NCBI RefSeq assembly: GCF_017876155.1
Contig: NZ_JAGINP010000003.1
Location: forward strand, 248,001-312,000
Direction: 5' to 3'
DNA: 64,000 nucleotides
From: Azospirillum rugosum
GTDB taxonomy: Bacteria; Pseudomonadota; Alphaproteobacteria; Azospirillales; Azospirillaceae
In this document: in pieces, positions 18,794 through 27,624 of the stretch
Layout: each line of letters starts with the position of its first letter
Numbering within the stretch: position 1 is the first letter of the stretch
Program-made: the position numbers and the translations under genes
Notes under the pieces: model-generated
What the model saw: the letters and a program-made list of their open reading frames with translations, nothing else
Told to the model about the DNA's origin: nothing
The model's database searches: none

Positions 18794-20469
18794 TGACCGT
18801 GAGCAACAGCAACGCCCCGCTTCTCGACGTCCGCAACCTGACGATCGACCTGCCGCGCGGCGCCGACCGGCCGCACGCCGTCGAGGACCTGACCTTCACG
18901 CTGGAGCGCGGCGAGATCCTCTGCGTCGTCGGCGAGTCCGGCTCCGGCAAGTCGATGACCGCGCACGCGGTGATGGGCCTGCTGCCGAAGGCGGTGAAGG
19001 TCTCCTCCGGCGTCCTCCGCCACGACGGCACCGACGTGCTGAGCCTGCCGGAGAGCGACCAGCGGGCGCTTCGCGGCGGCCGCATCGCCATGATCTTCCA
19101 GGAGCCGATGACGGCGCTGAACCCGCTGATGCGGGTCGGCGACCAGATCGACGAGGTGCTGCGCTACCACACCACGCTGGACCGCGCCGCGCGCCGCGCG
19201 CGGGTGGTGGATCTCTTGGCCTCCGTCGGCCTGCCGGAGCCGGACCAGCTGCGCCGCAGCTATCCGTTCCGCCTGTCCGGCGGGCAGCGGCAGCGCGTGA
19301 TGATCGCCATGGCGCTGGCCGTCGAGCCCGACGTGCTGATCGCCGACGAGCCGACCACCGCGCTGGACGTCACCACCCAGAAGCAGATCCTGGAGCTGAT
19401 CCGCGACATCCAGGCCAAGCGCCATATGGGCGTGATGTTCATCACCCACGACTTCGGCGTGGTGGCGGAGATCGCGCACCGCGTCGCGGTGATGCAGAAG
19501 GGCAAGCTGGTGGAGATCGGCCCGGCGGCCGAGGTCCTGAACCGGCCGCAGCACCCCTACACCCGCCAGCTGATCGCCGCCGTCCCGCACCTGATCGAAC
19601 ACCGCGAGGCGTTCGGCGCGGACCGCAAGCCCGTGCTGACGGCGGAGAAGGTGTGCAAGACCTTCCACATCGGCGGCGGCTTCTTCACGCCGGGCCGCAC
19701 CGTGGTGGCCGGCAACCAACTGTCGCTGACCATCCGCCAGGGCGAGACGGTGGGGCTGGTCGGCGAGTCCGGGTCGGGCAAGTCCACGCTGGGCCGGTCC
19801 ATCGTCGGGCTGATCAAGCCGGACAGCGGCCGGATCATGTTCGAGGGGGTGGACCTGCTGTCGCTGTCGCGGACGGCCTTCCGCCCCTACCGCCGGCACG
19901 TGCAGATGGTCTTCCAGGACCCCTACGCGTCGCTGAACCCGCGCCACACCGTGGGCGACATCATCACCCAGGGGCCCATCGCCTTCGGCGAAGACCGCGG
20001 CCGGGCGCTGGAGAAGGCGAAGGACCTGCTGAAGCTGGTCGGGCTCGACGCCTCGGCGGCGGAGCGGTTTCCGCACGAGTTCTCCGGCGGGCAGCGCCAG
20101 CGCATCTCCATCGCCCGCGCGCTGGCGCTGGAGCCGAAGCTGCTGATCGCGGACGAGCCGGTGTCGGCGCTGGACGTGTCGGTGCAGGCGCAGGTGCTGG
20201 ATCTGTTGGAGGATCTGCGGCACCGGCTGAACCTGTCGATGCTGTTCATCACCCACGACCTGCGCATCGCCGCGCAGATCTGCGACACCATCGCGGTGAT
20301 GCAGAAGGGCAGCATCGTGGAGATCGGGCCGGCGCGCGACGTGTTCGGCAACCCGCAGCACGCCTACACCCGCCAGCTGCTCGACGCCATCCCCGGCAAG
20401 GGCTGGTCCATTCCGGAGGACGTGATGGCCACCGGCCGGCACGGCGCCGCCCTGCGCACGAGCGCCTGA
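18790..20469 (+). CDS. Fused dual ABC transporter ATPase (DppD-DppF-like)
   Basis: The product is about 559 aa with two complete nucleotide-binding domains in one chain. NBD1 has [10 protein letters not shown], signature [15 protein letters not shown] and Walker [16 protein letters not shown]2 has [13 protein letters not shown], signature [15 protein letters not shown] and [12 protein letters not shown]. Each is followed by the oligopeptide-family C-terminal motif ([24 protein letters not shown]). Fusions of this kind (GsiA/YejF-like) replace separate D and F subunits. Two adjacent ATGs (18790, 18793) are possible, and 18790 overlaps the permease stop. The enzyme powers import by the preceding permeases. 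Confidence 0.93.
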   Translation: MMTVSNSNAPLLDVRNLTIDLPRGADRPHAVEDLTFTLERGEILCVVGESGSGKSMTAHAVMGLLPKAVKVSSGVLRHDGTDVLSLPESDQRALRGGRIAMIFQEPMTALNPLMRVGDQIDEVLRYHTTLDRAARRARVVDLLASVGLPEPDQLRRSYPFRLSGGQRQRVMIAMALAVEPDVLIADEPTTALDVTTQKQILELIRDIQAKRHMGVMFITHDFGVVAEIAHRVAVMQKGKLVEIGPAAEVLNRPQHPYTRQLIAAVPHLIEHREAFGADRKPVLTAEKVCKTFHIGGGFFTPGRTVVAGNQLSLTIRQGETVGLVGESGSGKSTLGRSIVGLIKPDSGRIMFEGVDLLSLSRTAFRPYRRHVQMVFQDPYASLNPRHTVGDIITQGPIAFGEDRGRALEKAKDLLKLVGLDASAAERFPHEFSGGQRQRISIARALALEPKLLIADEPVSALDVSVQAQVLDLLEDLRHRLNLSMLFITHDLRIAAQICDTIAVMQKGSIVEIGPARDVFGNPQHAYTRQLLDAIPGKGWSIPEDVMATGRHGAALRTSA

Positions 20470-20479
20470 GGACGCCCCG

Positions 20480-21433
20480 GTGAAAATCGCCGTCATCGGG
20501 GCGGGGGCCATCGGGGGGCTGATCGCCGCGCGGCTGACCGCCGCCGGCCTGCCGGTCCCGCTGGTCTCCCGGCGCCGGACGCTCGACGCGCTGCGGCGGG
20601 ATGGGCTGTCGGTCGAAGGGCCGGCGGGCCAGCCGGTTACGGTGCGGCCCGAGGTCACCGACGACACGCTGGCGCTCGGTCCCCAGGACGCGGTGGTGCT
20701 GGCCGTCCCCGCCCCGACCCTGCCGGAGGTGCTGGAACTGCTGCCGCCGCTGCTGGGGCGGGAGACGCGGCTGGTCGTTGTGGTCGGCGGCGTGCCCTGG
20801 TGGTTTCCGGCGGGAAACGGTCAGGACGCCCGGCCGCTGGCGTCGGTGGACCCCCACGGGCTGCTGTGGAACGCCATCCCGGCGGAGCGGATCGTCGGCG
20901 CGGTGCCGCGCATGGCGGTGCAGCGGCGCTCCGCCACCTACCTGCGGCATCTCGGCGGGCTGAGGCTGGCGCTCGGGCCGGCGGTTAATGGTGGGGAGGT
21001 CGGCGACCTCGTCACGCTGTTCGGGGCCGGCGGCTTCAACGCCGTCGCCGCTGATGATGTCCGGGCGGAGGTCTGGGACGCGCTGCTGCCGCCGCTGGCC
21101 TTCGGCGCGCTGGGGATCACGTCCGGGCTGTCGGCCCCGGAGATCGTCGGCCGGACCGACCTGCACCCGACGCTGGAAGCGCTGGTGCGGGAGCTGGCGG
21201 AGCTTGCCGCCGCGCTCGGCCATCCGATGACCGTCGGGCTGGACGAGCTGTGGACGCTCGCCCAGCAGCCGGGCCGCATCCGGCCGGACCTGACGGCCGA
21301 CCTCGACGCCCGCCGGCGGGCGGAGCTGGAGGCGGTGCTCGACGCGCCGCTGGAACTGGCGGCGCGGGCGAACGTGCCCATGCCGACCCTGAACACCTTG
21401 CGGGCGCTGATCCGCACCAGGACACAACGATAA
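20480..21433 (+). CDS. PanE/ApbA-like ketopantoate-reductase family protein lacking the catalytic Lys
   Basis: The product has 317 aa. An N-terminal Rossmann motif (IAVIGAGAIGGLIAARL) and a C-terminal helical domain place it in the 2-dehydropantoate 2-reductase family. However, where E. coli PanE has the catalytic lysine in RAELWRKLAVN, this protein reads RAEVWDALLPP, putting Ala201 in place of Lys. The conserved Asn of the active-site NG motif is replaced in GGVPWWF. It therefore may not reduce ketopantoate and could reduce another 2-keto acid or be non-catalytic. It starts 10 bp after the ATPase, inside the transport/catabolic operon, which argues for a pathway role rather than pantothenate synthesis. 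Confidence 0.82.
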   Translation: MKIAVIGAGAIGGLIAARLTAAGLPVPLVSRRRTLDALRRDGLSVEGPAGQPVTVRPEVTDDTLALGPQDAVVLAVPAPTLPEVLELLPPLLGRETRLVVVVGGVPWWFPAGNGQDARPLASVDPHGLLWNAIPAERIVGAVPRMAVQRRSATYLRHLGGLRLALGPAVNGGEVGDLVTLFGAGGFNAVAADDVRAEVWDALLPPLAFGALGITSGLSAPEIVGRTDLHPTLEALVRELAELAAALGHPMTVGLDELWTLAQQPGRIRPDLTADLDARRRAELEAVLDAPLELAARANVPMPTLNTLRALIRTRTQR

Positions 21434-21456
21434 TATCGAATACGGGATTAGGGACC

Positions 21457-22686
21457 ATGTCTGAGCTGCGCATCGACGGCGACCGCCTGTGGCGGACCCT
21501 GATGGATCTGGCGAAGATCGGCGCGACGCCGAAGGGCGGCCTGTGCCGGCTGGCGCTGACCGACCTCGACCGGCAGGGGCGCGACCTGTTCGTCTCCTGG
21601 TGCGAGGCGGCCGGCTGCACCGTCACGGTGGACGAGGTCGGCAACATCTTCGCCCGCCGGCCCGGCCGCAACCCGGACCGCCCGGCCGTCTGCATGGGCA
21701 GCCACCTGGACACCCAGCCGACCGGCGGGCGCTTCGACGGCATCTACGGCGTGCTGGCCGGGCTGGAGGTGATCCGCAGCCTCAACGACCAGGGCATCGA
21801 GACGGACGCGCCCATCGACCTGATCGTCTGGACGAACGAGGAGGGCGCCCGCTTCTCCCCGCCCATGCTGGGCTCGGGTGCTGCCATGGGCGTCTTCACG
21901 CTCGACCATGTGCTGGACATCCGCGACAGCGACGGGCTGCGGCTGGGCGACGAGCTGGCGCGCATCGGCTACAAGGGCACGGTCCCGGTCACCGGCCACG
22001 TCATGGGCGCCTATTTCGAGGCGCACATCGAACAGGGTCCGGTGCTGGAGGCCGAAGGGTTCGAGATCGGCGTCGTCACCGGCGCCCAGGGCCAGCGCTG
22101 GTACGAGGCCACGGTCACGGGGCGTGAATCCCACGCCGGCCCGACGCCCATGCGCCTGCGCCGCGACGCGCTGGCCGGGGCCGCCGTGATGATGGAGGCG
22201 GTGGAGGCCATCGCGCTGGAGGTCGGCGGCGACGCCTGCTCCACCATCGGCCGCGTGCAGGTGCACCCGGATTCCCGCAACGTCATCCCCGGCCGGGTCT
22301 GGTTCACCACCGACCTGCGCAACCCCGATTCCGACGCGCTGGCCCGCATGGACGCGATGCTGCGCGAACGGCTGGCGGCCATCGCCGAGAAACGCGGCCT
22401 GACGCTGGAGCTGACCGATTTCTGGGCCTTCCCCACGACGCCCTTCGCGCCGGAACTGGTCGACCGTGTGCGCGAGTCCGCCCAGCGCCGTGGCCTCACC
22501 CACCGCGACATCGTGTCCGGGGCGGGCCATGACGCGGTCTATGTCGCCCGCAAGGTGCCGACGACCATGATCTTCATCCCCTGCGAAGGCGGCCTCAGCC
22601 ACAACGAGGCGGAAAACATCCGGCCGGACCATGCCGCCAGCGGCTGCGCCGTGCTGGCCGACGCCGTCCTGGCGACGGCTGGGTAA
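21457..22686 (+). CDS. Zn-dependent N-carbamoyl-amino-acid / ureidopropionase-type hydrolase
   Basis: The product has 409 aa of the M20 HyuC/AllC branch. It has the metal-site motifs MGSHLDTQPTGGRFDGIYG and WTNEEGARF, plus AHIEQGPVLE, GRESHAGPTPM and the C-terminal GLSHNEAENI. Members hydrolyse N-carbamoyl amino acids, beta-ureidopropionate or allantoate, releasing CO2 and ammonia. The start at 21457 follows the PanE-like stop by 23 bp. As a second, different M20 hydrolase in one operon (after 13787-15097), it suggests a substrate with two amide or ureido bonds or a branched pathway. The exact substrate cannot be read. Confidence 0.9.
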   Translation: MSELRIDGDRLWRTLMDLAKIGATPKGGLCRLALTDLDRQGRDLFVSWCEAAGCTVTVDEVGNIFARRPGRNPDRPAVCMGSHLDTQPTGGRFDGIYGVLAGLEVIRSLNDQGIETDAPIDLIVWTNEEGARFSPPMLGSGAAMGVFTLDHVLDIRDSDGLRLGDELARIGYKGTVPVTGHVMGAYFEAHIEQGPVLEAEGFEIGVVTGAQGQRWYEATVTGRESHAGPTPMRLRRDALAGAAVMMEAVEAIALEVGGDACSTIGRVQVHPDSRNVIPGRVWFTTDLRNPDSDALARMDAMLRERLAAIAEKRGLTLELTDFWAFPTTPFAPELVDRVRESAQRRGLTHRDIVSGAGHDAVYVARKVPTTMIFIPCEGGLSHNEAENIRPDHAASGCAVLADAVLATAG

Positions 22687-22695
22687 TCTATACCT

Positions 22696-22824
22696 CCCTC
22701 TCCCCTCTGGGGAGAGGGTCGGGGTGAGGGGGCGGCCGCAGGCCGTCCGAGCCCTGCAATGAGCATGCGTTGACGCCCTTTCGGGCGCCCCCTCACCCTA
22801 ACCCTCTCCCCAGAGGGGAGAGGG
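22696..22824. repeat. Intergenic double-hairpin repeat, subtype 2 (copy 1)
   Basis: The left hairpin is at 22696-22718 (CCCTCTCCCC-TCT-GGGGAGAGGG) and the right hairpin at 22802-22824 (same stem, AGA loop). The inner flanks GGGGTGAGGGGGCG and GCCCCCTCACCCTAACC are mutual complements, so the whole element can also fold end to end. It lies between the carbamoylase-type and polyamine-amidohydrolase genes. The core is in the opposite orientation to the copy at 25463-25590. Confidence 0.85.
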
Positions 22825-22847
22825 GACAGAACCAGGAGCCCCCATCC

Positions 22848-23900
22848 ATGCGTTATGTTTTTGCCGAAGCGCAGCTGCGCCATCGTCCGCCCACCTTCCT
22901 GGTGCGCGGCCAGCCGAAGCCCTGCCCGGAGAAGCCGGAGCGGGCGGAGGCGCTCGTCGGGTCGCTGCGGGCGCGCGGCGTCACGGTCGAGGAGCCTCCG
23001 TCCTACGGCGCCGGCCCGCGCGCGGCGGTGCATTCGGCCGACTACCTGCGCTTCCTGGAGACCGCCTACGCGCGCTGGTCGGCGCTGCCCGACGCGGCGG
23101 AGGTCATCATCCCCAACGTCCACCGCAACACCGACATGGCGGAGTACCCGACGGGCATCGTTGGGCAGGCCGGCTGGCACATGGCGGACACCGCCTGCCC
23201 CATCGGCCCCGGCACCTGGGAGGCCGTCTGCGGCGGCGCCGACACCGCGGCCCACGCGGCGACGCTGGTGGCGAGCGGGCAGGAGCGGACGGCCTACGCG
23301 CTGTGCCGCCCGCCGGGGCACCATGCCTCCCGCGACATGGCCGGGGGCTTCTGCTACATCAACAACGCCGCGGTCGCCGCACAGGCGATGCTGCCGCTCT
23401 ACGCCCAGCAGGGCCGCGCGCCGCGCGTCGCCATCCTGGACGTGGACGTGCACCATGGCAACGGCACGCAGGCGATCTTCTACGACCGCGACGACGTGCT
23501 GTTCATCTCCATCCACGGCGATCCGAACAACTTCTACCCCTGGTTCGCCGGCTACGCGCACGAGCGCGGCAAGGGCGTCGGCCTCGGCAGCAACCTGAAC
23601 ATCCCCCTGCCCATGGGCACGGAGGAGGCCACCTTCCTCGACGCCGTCGACCAGGCGCTGGCGCAGGTCGCCGCCTTCGGGCCGCAGGCGCTGGTGTTGT
23701 CGCTGGGCTTCGACACCTACATCGGCGACCCGCTGGCCTTCTTCAAAGTGACGACTCCGGGCTTCGGCCTGCTTGGCCGCAAGATCGCGGGGGCCGGCCT
23801 GCCGACCGTGCTGGTGCAGGAGGGCGGCTACGACTGCGACGCGCTCGCCGCCAACCTGGCGAGCTTCCTGGACGGCTTCGAGGGGGGAACGAAGAGATGA
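22848..23900 (+). CDS. Histone deacetylase-like acetylpolyamine amidohydrolase
   Basis: The product has 350 aa of the class II HDAC/AphA superfamily: Zn-dependent deacetylation of acetylated polyamines or related amines. The N-terminal loop FAEAQLRHRPPTFLVRG is typical of AphA proteins. RPPGHH (154-159) carries the charge-relay histidines. The predicted Zn ligands are Asp200 and His202 (LDVDVHHGNGTQ) and Asp289 (LGFDTYIGDP), with Tyr328 in QEGGYD as transition-state tyrosine. All are present, so it should be active. The ATG at 22848 has AGGAG 8 nt upstream, just behind the repeat. It ends in an ATGA overlap with the TPP enzyme. Third amide-cleaving enzyme of the operon. Confidence 0.9.
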   Translation: MRYVFAEAQLRHRPPTFLVRGQPKPCPEKPERAEALVGSLRARGVTVEEPPSYGAGPRAAVHSADYLRFLETAYARWSALPDAAEVIIPNVHRNTDMAEYPTGIVGQAGWHMADTACPIGPGTWEAVCGGADTAAHAATLVASGQERTAYALCRPPGHHASRDMAGGFCYINNAAVAAQAMLPLYAQQGRAPRVAILDVDVHHGNGTQAIFYDRDDVLFISIHGDPNNFYPWFAGYAHERGKGVGLGSNLNIPLPMGTEEATFLDAVDQALAQVAAFGPQALVLSLGFDTYIGDPLAFFKVTTPGFGLLGRKIAGAGLPTVLVQEGGYDCDALAANLASFLDGFEGGTKR

Positions 23901-25444
23901 TCGGGGCGGAAATCCTCGTCAAGACACTGATCGCCAACGGGGTGGGCGCCTGTTTCGCCAACCCCGGCACGTCGGAGCTGCACGCGCTGGCGGCCTTCGA
24001 CTCCATGCCCGGCGTGCGCTGCGTGCCGACCCTGTTCGAGGGCGTGGCGACGGGGGCCGCCGACGGCTACGCCCGCATGACCGGCACGCCGGCGGCGACG
24101 CTGCTGCATCTGGGGCCGGGGCTGGCCAACGGCCTCGCCAACCTGCACAACGCGCGGCGCGCCCGCGTGCCGCTGCTGAACATCGTCGGCGACCACGCGA
24201 CGTGGCACCGCAGCTTCGACGCGCCTCTGACCTCCGACGTGGAGGCGCTGGCCGCCCCCATGTCGGGCTGGGTGCGCACGGTGCCGGACGCGGCCTCGGT
24301 CGCCCGCGACACGGCCGACGCCATCCGCGCCGCCCTGACCCCACCGGGGCAGGTCGCGACGCTGATCCTGCCGTCCAACTCCTCCTGGGACGAGACCCCG
24401 GCGGTCGAGCCCATCGTCGTCGAGCCGCCCGCCCCCGCCGCGCCGGATGCCGGTGCGACGCGCAAGGCTGCCGAGGCGTTGCGGGGCGGCGCGCGCGTCG
24501 TGCTGCTGCTGAACGGTGCGGCGACCAGCGCCGCCGGCTTGACCCTCGCCGGCCGTATCGCCGCCAAGACCGGTGCCAAGGTCTTCGCCCACACCGGCGC
24601 CACCCGCATCGAGCGCGGCGCCGGGCGGGTGGCGGTGGAGCGCCTGCCCTACCCCATCGACCTCGCCATCGCGGCGCTGGCCGGGGCCAAGCATGTCGTC
24701 CTGATCGGCGCCACGGAGCCGGTGGCCTTCTTCGGCTATCCCGGCAAGCCGAGCCGCCTCACCCCCGACGGCTGCCGCATCCACGACGTCGCCCCGCCGG
24801 GCGCGGACGCGCTCGCCGCCCTGCGCCAGCTGGCGGAGGAGGTTGGGGCCGCCGGTGACGCGGAACCGACGCAGTCCCTCGCCCTGCCCGGCCTCGCCAC
24901 CGGGGCGCTGAACGCCGACAGCATCGGCCAGTCGCTCGCCGCGCTGCTGCCGGAGGGCGCCGTGGTGGTGGACGAGGCGCTGACCTCCAGCACCATGGCC
25001 TACACCCCCTGCACCGGCGCCCGTCCGCACGACTGGCTGACCATCACCGGCGGGTCGATCGGCATCGGCATGCCGCTGGCGCTGGGTGCCGCCATCGCCT
25101 GCCCGGACCGCAAGGTGGTGAACCTCCAGGCCGACGGCAGCGGCATGTACACGCTGCAGGCCCTGTGGAGCCAGGCGCGCGAAGGGGCGGAGGTGGTGAC
25201 CATCGTCTTCGCCAACCGCCGCTACGGCATCCTGCAATGGGAGCTGGGCAACCTCGGCTTCAAGGAAATGGGCGAGAACGCGCGCAACTGCACGGACATC
25301 GGCCGGCCGGACCTGAACTGGGTCAGCCTCGCCCGCGGCATGGGCGTGGAGGCCGGGCAGGCGACGGATGCCGACAGCTTCAACCGCCTGCTGAAGGCGG
25401 CCTTCGCGCACAAGGGGCCGTTTTTGATCGAAGCGGTGATCTGA
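23897..25444 (+). CDS. Thiamine-pyrophosphate enzyme, acetolactate-synthase-like (uncharacterised subgroup)
   Basis: The product has 515 aa in the three-domain TPP fold: a PYR domain with the catalytic Glu in LFEGVATGAADGYARM, a central domain, and a PP domain with QADGSGMYTLQALW and FANRRYGIL. Members decarboxylate a 2-keto acid and release or transfer the aldehyde unit. The chain is shorter than IlvB (about 570 aa), and there is no small regulatory subunit nearby, so branched-chain synthesis is unlikely. The usual GDG of the TPP/Mg site reads ADG here. The start is fixed by a 4-bp ATGA overlap with the amidohydrolase gene. It probably acts on a keto acid formed earlier in the pathway. Confidence 0.87.
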   Translation: MIGAEILVKTLIANGVGACFANPGTSELHALAAFDSMPGVRCVPTLFEGVATGAADGYARMTGTPAATLLHLGPGLANGLANLHNARRARVPLLNIVGDHATWHRSFDAPLTSDVEALAAPMSGWVRTVPDAASVARDTADAIRAALTPPGQVATLILPSNSSWDETPAVEPIVVEPPAPAAPDAGATRKAAEALRGGARVVLLLNGAATSAAGLTLAGRIAAKTGAKVFAHTGATRIERGAGRVAVERLPYPIDLAIAALAGAKHVVLIGATEPVAFFGYPGKPSRLTPDGCRIHDVAPPGADALAALRQLAEEVGAAGDAEPTQSLALPGLATGALNADSIGQSLAALLPEGAVVVDEALTSSTMAYTPCTGARPHDWLTITGGSIGIGMPLALGAAIACPDRKVVNLQADGSGMYTLQALWSQAREGAEVVTIVFANRRYGILQWELGNLGFKEMGENARNCTDIGRPDLNWVSLARGMGVEAGQATDADSFNRLLKAAFAHKGPFLIEAVI

Positions 25445-25462
25445 CGAGCCACGCGCCAAGTC

Positions 25463-25590
25463 CCCTCTCCCCTCTGGGGAGAGGGTTAGGGTGAGGGGGC
25501 GCCCGAAGGGCGTCAACGCTCTGCAATGAGGCTGCGTTTCCGGCCTGCGGCCGCCCCCTCATCCCAACCTTCTCCCCGGAGGGGAGAAGG
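25463..25590. repeat. Intergenic double-hairpin repeat, subtype 2 (copy 2, inverted core)
   Basis: The left hairpin is 25463-25485 (CCCTCTCCCC-TCT-GGGGAGAGGG) and the right hairpin 25568-25590 (CCTTCTCCCC-GGA-GGGGAGAAGG). The centre (GCCCGAAGGGCGTCAACGC, GGCCTGCGGCCG) is the reverse complement of the centre at 22696-22824 with a few changes, so the two copies sit in opposite orientation. Confidence 0.85.
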
Positions 25591-25614
25591 AGTTTTATAA
25601 AAGGGAGGAACAGC

Positions 25615-26553
25615 ATGTCCAAGAAACCAACCCGCAAGGTCATCGTTACCTGCGCGGTCACCGGCTCCATCCATACCCCCTCCATGTCGCCGCACCTGCC
25701 GGTCACGCCCGACCAGATCGCGGCGGATGCCGTTGCGGCGGTGGAGGCCGGGGCGGCCATCGTCCACCTGCACGCCCGCGACCCGCAGAACGGGCAGCCG
25801 ACGCAGGATCCGGCGCTGTTCGGCCAATTCCTGCCGCGCATCAAGCAGGCGACCAAGGCGGTCGTGAACATCACCACCGGCGGTAGTGCTGCCATGACGG
25901 TGGAGGAGCGGCTGCGCCCCGCCACGCATTTCAAGCCGGAGGTGGCGTCGCTCAACATGGGGTCGATGAACTTCGGCCTGTACCCGATGCTCGACCGCTT
26001 TACGGAGTTCCGGCACGACTGGGAACAGCCCTATCTGGAGGGCAGCCGGGACCGCGTCTTCAAGAACACCTTCGCGGACATCGAATACATCCTGAAGACC
26101 TGCTCCGGCAACGGCACGCGGTTCGAATTCGAGTGCTACGACATTTCGCACCTCTACACGCTGGCCCATTTCCTGGACCGCAAGCTGGTGACGCCGCCGC
26201 TGTTCGTGCAGTCGGTGTTCGGCATCCTCGGCGGCATCGGCCCGCATCCGGAGGACGTGCTGCACATGAAGCGCACGGCCGACCGGCTGTTCGGCGACCA
26301 GTATGTCTGGTCGGTGCTGGGTGCCGGGCGCAACCAGATGCCCATCGCGGCGCAGGCCCTGGCGCTGGGCGGCAACGCGCGCGTCGGGCTGGAGGACAAC
26401 CTGTGGGCCGGCCCCGGCCGCCTCGCCACCTCCAACGCGGAGCAGGTCACCATCCTGCGCAAACTGATCGAGGGGCTGGCGCTGGAGGTCGCGACCCCGG
26501 AGGAGGCGCGCGCAATGCTCGACCTCAAGGGCGGCGACGCTGTAAGTTTTTGA
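25615..26553 (+). CDS. Beta-keto acid cleavage enzyme (BKACE, DUF849)
   Basis: The product has 312 aa. BKACE enzymes (Kce of lysine fermentation is the prototype) condense a beta-keto acid with acetyl-CoA to give acetoacetate and a new CoA ester, using a Zn-bound TIM barrel. Visible motifs are VIVTCAVTGSIHTPSMSP, the Zn-binding IVHLHARDP, NITTGGS, FELECYD-like FEFECYDISH and GLEDNLW near the end. The ribosome site AGGAGG stands just before the ATG at 25615. It follows the TPP-enzyme gene across a repeat element, with the same orientation. The presence of BKACE implies that a beta-keto (or beta-keto-amino) acid arises in this pathway. Confidence 0.9.
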   Translation: MSKKPTRKVIVTCAVTGSIHTPSMSPHLPVTPDQIAADAVAAVEAGAAIVHLHARDPQNGQPTQDPALFGQFLPRIKQATKAVVNITTGGSAAMTVEERLRPATHFKPEVASLNMGSMNFGLYPMLDRFTEFRHDWEQPYLEGSRDRVFKNTFADIEYILKTCSGNGTRFEFECYDISHLYTLAHFLDRKLVTPPLFVQSVFGILGGIGPHPEDVLHMKRTADRLFGDQYVWSVLGAGRNQMPIAAQALALGGNARVGLEDNLWAGPGRLATSNAEQVTILRKLIEGLALEVATPEEARAMLDLKGGDAVSF

Positions 26554-26577
26554 CGTCCTGACCGAAAGCAACTCCCG

Positions 26578-27507
26578 ATGATCAGCCGCGCCCGGGCGCT
26601 GGACTTGGCGCTCGTCGCCATGATCAGCGTCGCCTGGGGCCTCAACTGGCCCGCCGTCAAAATCGTGCTCTCCCAGATCCCGCCCTGGACAATGCGCAGC
26701 ATCAGCTTCGTGGTCGCGGCGGCGGAGCTGTTCGCCCTCGCCCACTGGCGCGGCGAATCCCTGGCCGTGCCGCGCGGGGAGCGGCTGCCGCTGGTTACGG
26801 CGGCGATGCTGAACATCGCGGGATTCAACATCCTGGCCACCTTCGGGCAGTTGAACATGGCGACCTCGGGTGCTGCCATCATCGCCTACACGATGCCGGC
26901 CTGGGGAACGCTGCTGGCCATCCCGCTGCTGGGGGAGCGGCCGGGCCGGCGGCAGTGGCTGGGGCTGCTGTGCGGTCTGGCGGGGCTGGGCGTGCTGCTG
27001 GGGCCGGACCTGGCGCGGCTGGGGGCCCTGCCGCTCGGCCCCGCCTTCATGCTGGGCGCGGCCCTGAGCTGGGCGCTCGGCAGCATGGTGCTGAAGCGGA
27101 CCCGCTGGACCATCGGCCCGGCGGCGGTCATCGGCTGGCAGTTCGCCCTGTCGGTGCCGGTGACGCTGCCCATCGCGCTGGCGCTGGAGCCAGCGCCCAC
27201 CCTGGCGCTGGAACCACGCGTGGCGGTGGCGCTCGCCTTCCACCTGCTGATCTCCATGGCCGGCGGCTATCTGCTGTGGTTTGCCATCCTGAAGCGGATG
27301 AGCGTGGCGCAGGCCACGGTGAGTTCCCTCATCGTGCCGGTCATCGGGGTCAGCGGCGCCATCCTGCTGCTGGGCGAGACGCCGCCGCTGCGCACCTATG
27401 TGGCGCTGGCGCTGATCGTCGGAGCGGTCCTGCTGGTCGTCCTGGTCGGCGACCGCCGCGAACCGGCCGCCGCCGGACCGGTTCCCGAACCGCAACGGGC
27501 GTCCTGA
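26578..27507 (+). CDS. EamA/DMT-family transporter (probable metabolite exporter)
   Basis: The product has 309 aa with ten predicted membrane helices in two homologous halves, each an EamA unit (LDLALVAMISVAWGLNWPAV at the start; GPAFMLGAALSWALGSMVLK opening the second half). Drug/metabolite transporters of this size export amino acids or other small metabolites by proton antiport. It starts 24 bp after the BKACE gene and is the last gene of the plus-strand cluster. It may release a toxic or surplus intermediate. No promoter of its own is visible. Confidence 0.9.
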   Translation: MISRARALDLALVAMISVAWGLNWPAVKIVLSQIPPWTMRSISFVVAAAELFALAHWRGESLAVPRGERLPLVTAAMLNIAGFNILATFGQLNMATSGAAIIAYTMPAWGTLLAIPLLGERPGRRQWLGLLCGLAGLGVLLGPDLARLGALPLGPAFMLGAALSWALGSMVLKRTRWTIGPAAVIGWQFALSVPVTLPIALALEPAPTLALEPRVAVALAFHLLISMAGGYLLWFAILKRMSVAQATVSSLIVPVIGVSGAILLLGETPPLRTYVALALIVGAVLLVVLVGDRREPAAAGPVPEPQRAS

Positions 27508-27624
27508 TCCGTCTGCCTATACCTTCGCATGATGTTCGGCTTAGTGATGGGGAGGGTATGAGAAAGATTGTTGCATAAGCGGTGAAACATCGCAGCGGCC
27601 GTCGCGGAGCCGCCAGGGGGAGAC

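Noticed and set aside
22770..22847. An N-terminal extension of the polyamine amidohydrolase through the repeat.
   Set aside because: The extension is translated repeat sequence; the ATG at 22848 has AGGAG upstream and matches the family start.
22696..25590. The paired repeats at 22696 and 25463 as possible transposon ends or CRISPR units.
   Set aside because: The DNA between them codes for intact operon genes, each repeat is itself a complete double hairpin, and there is no array of equal spacers.
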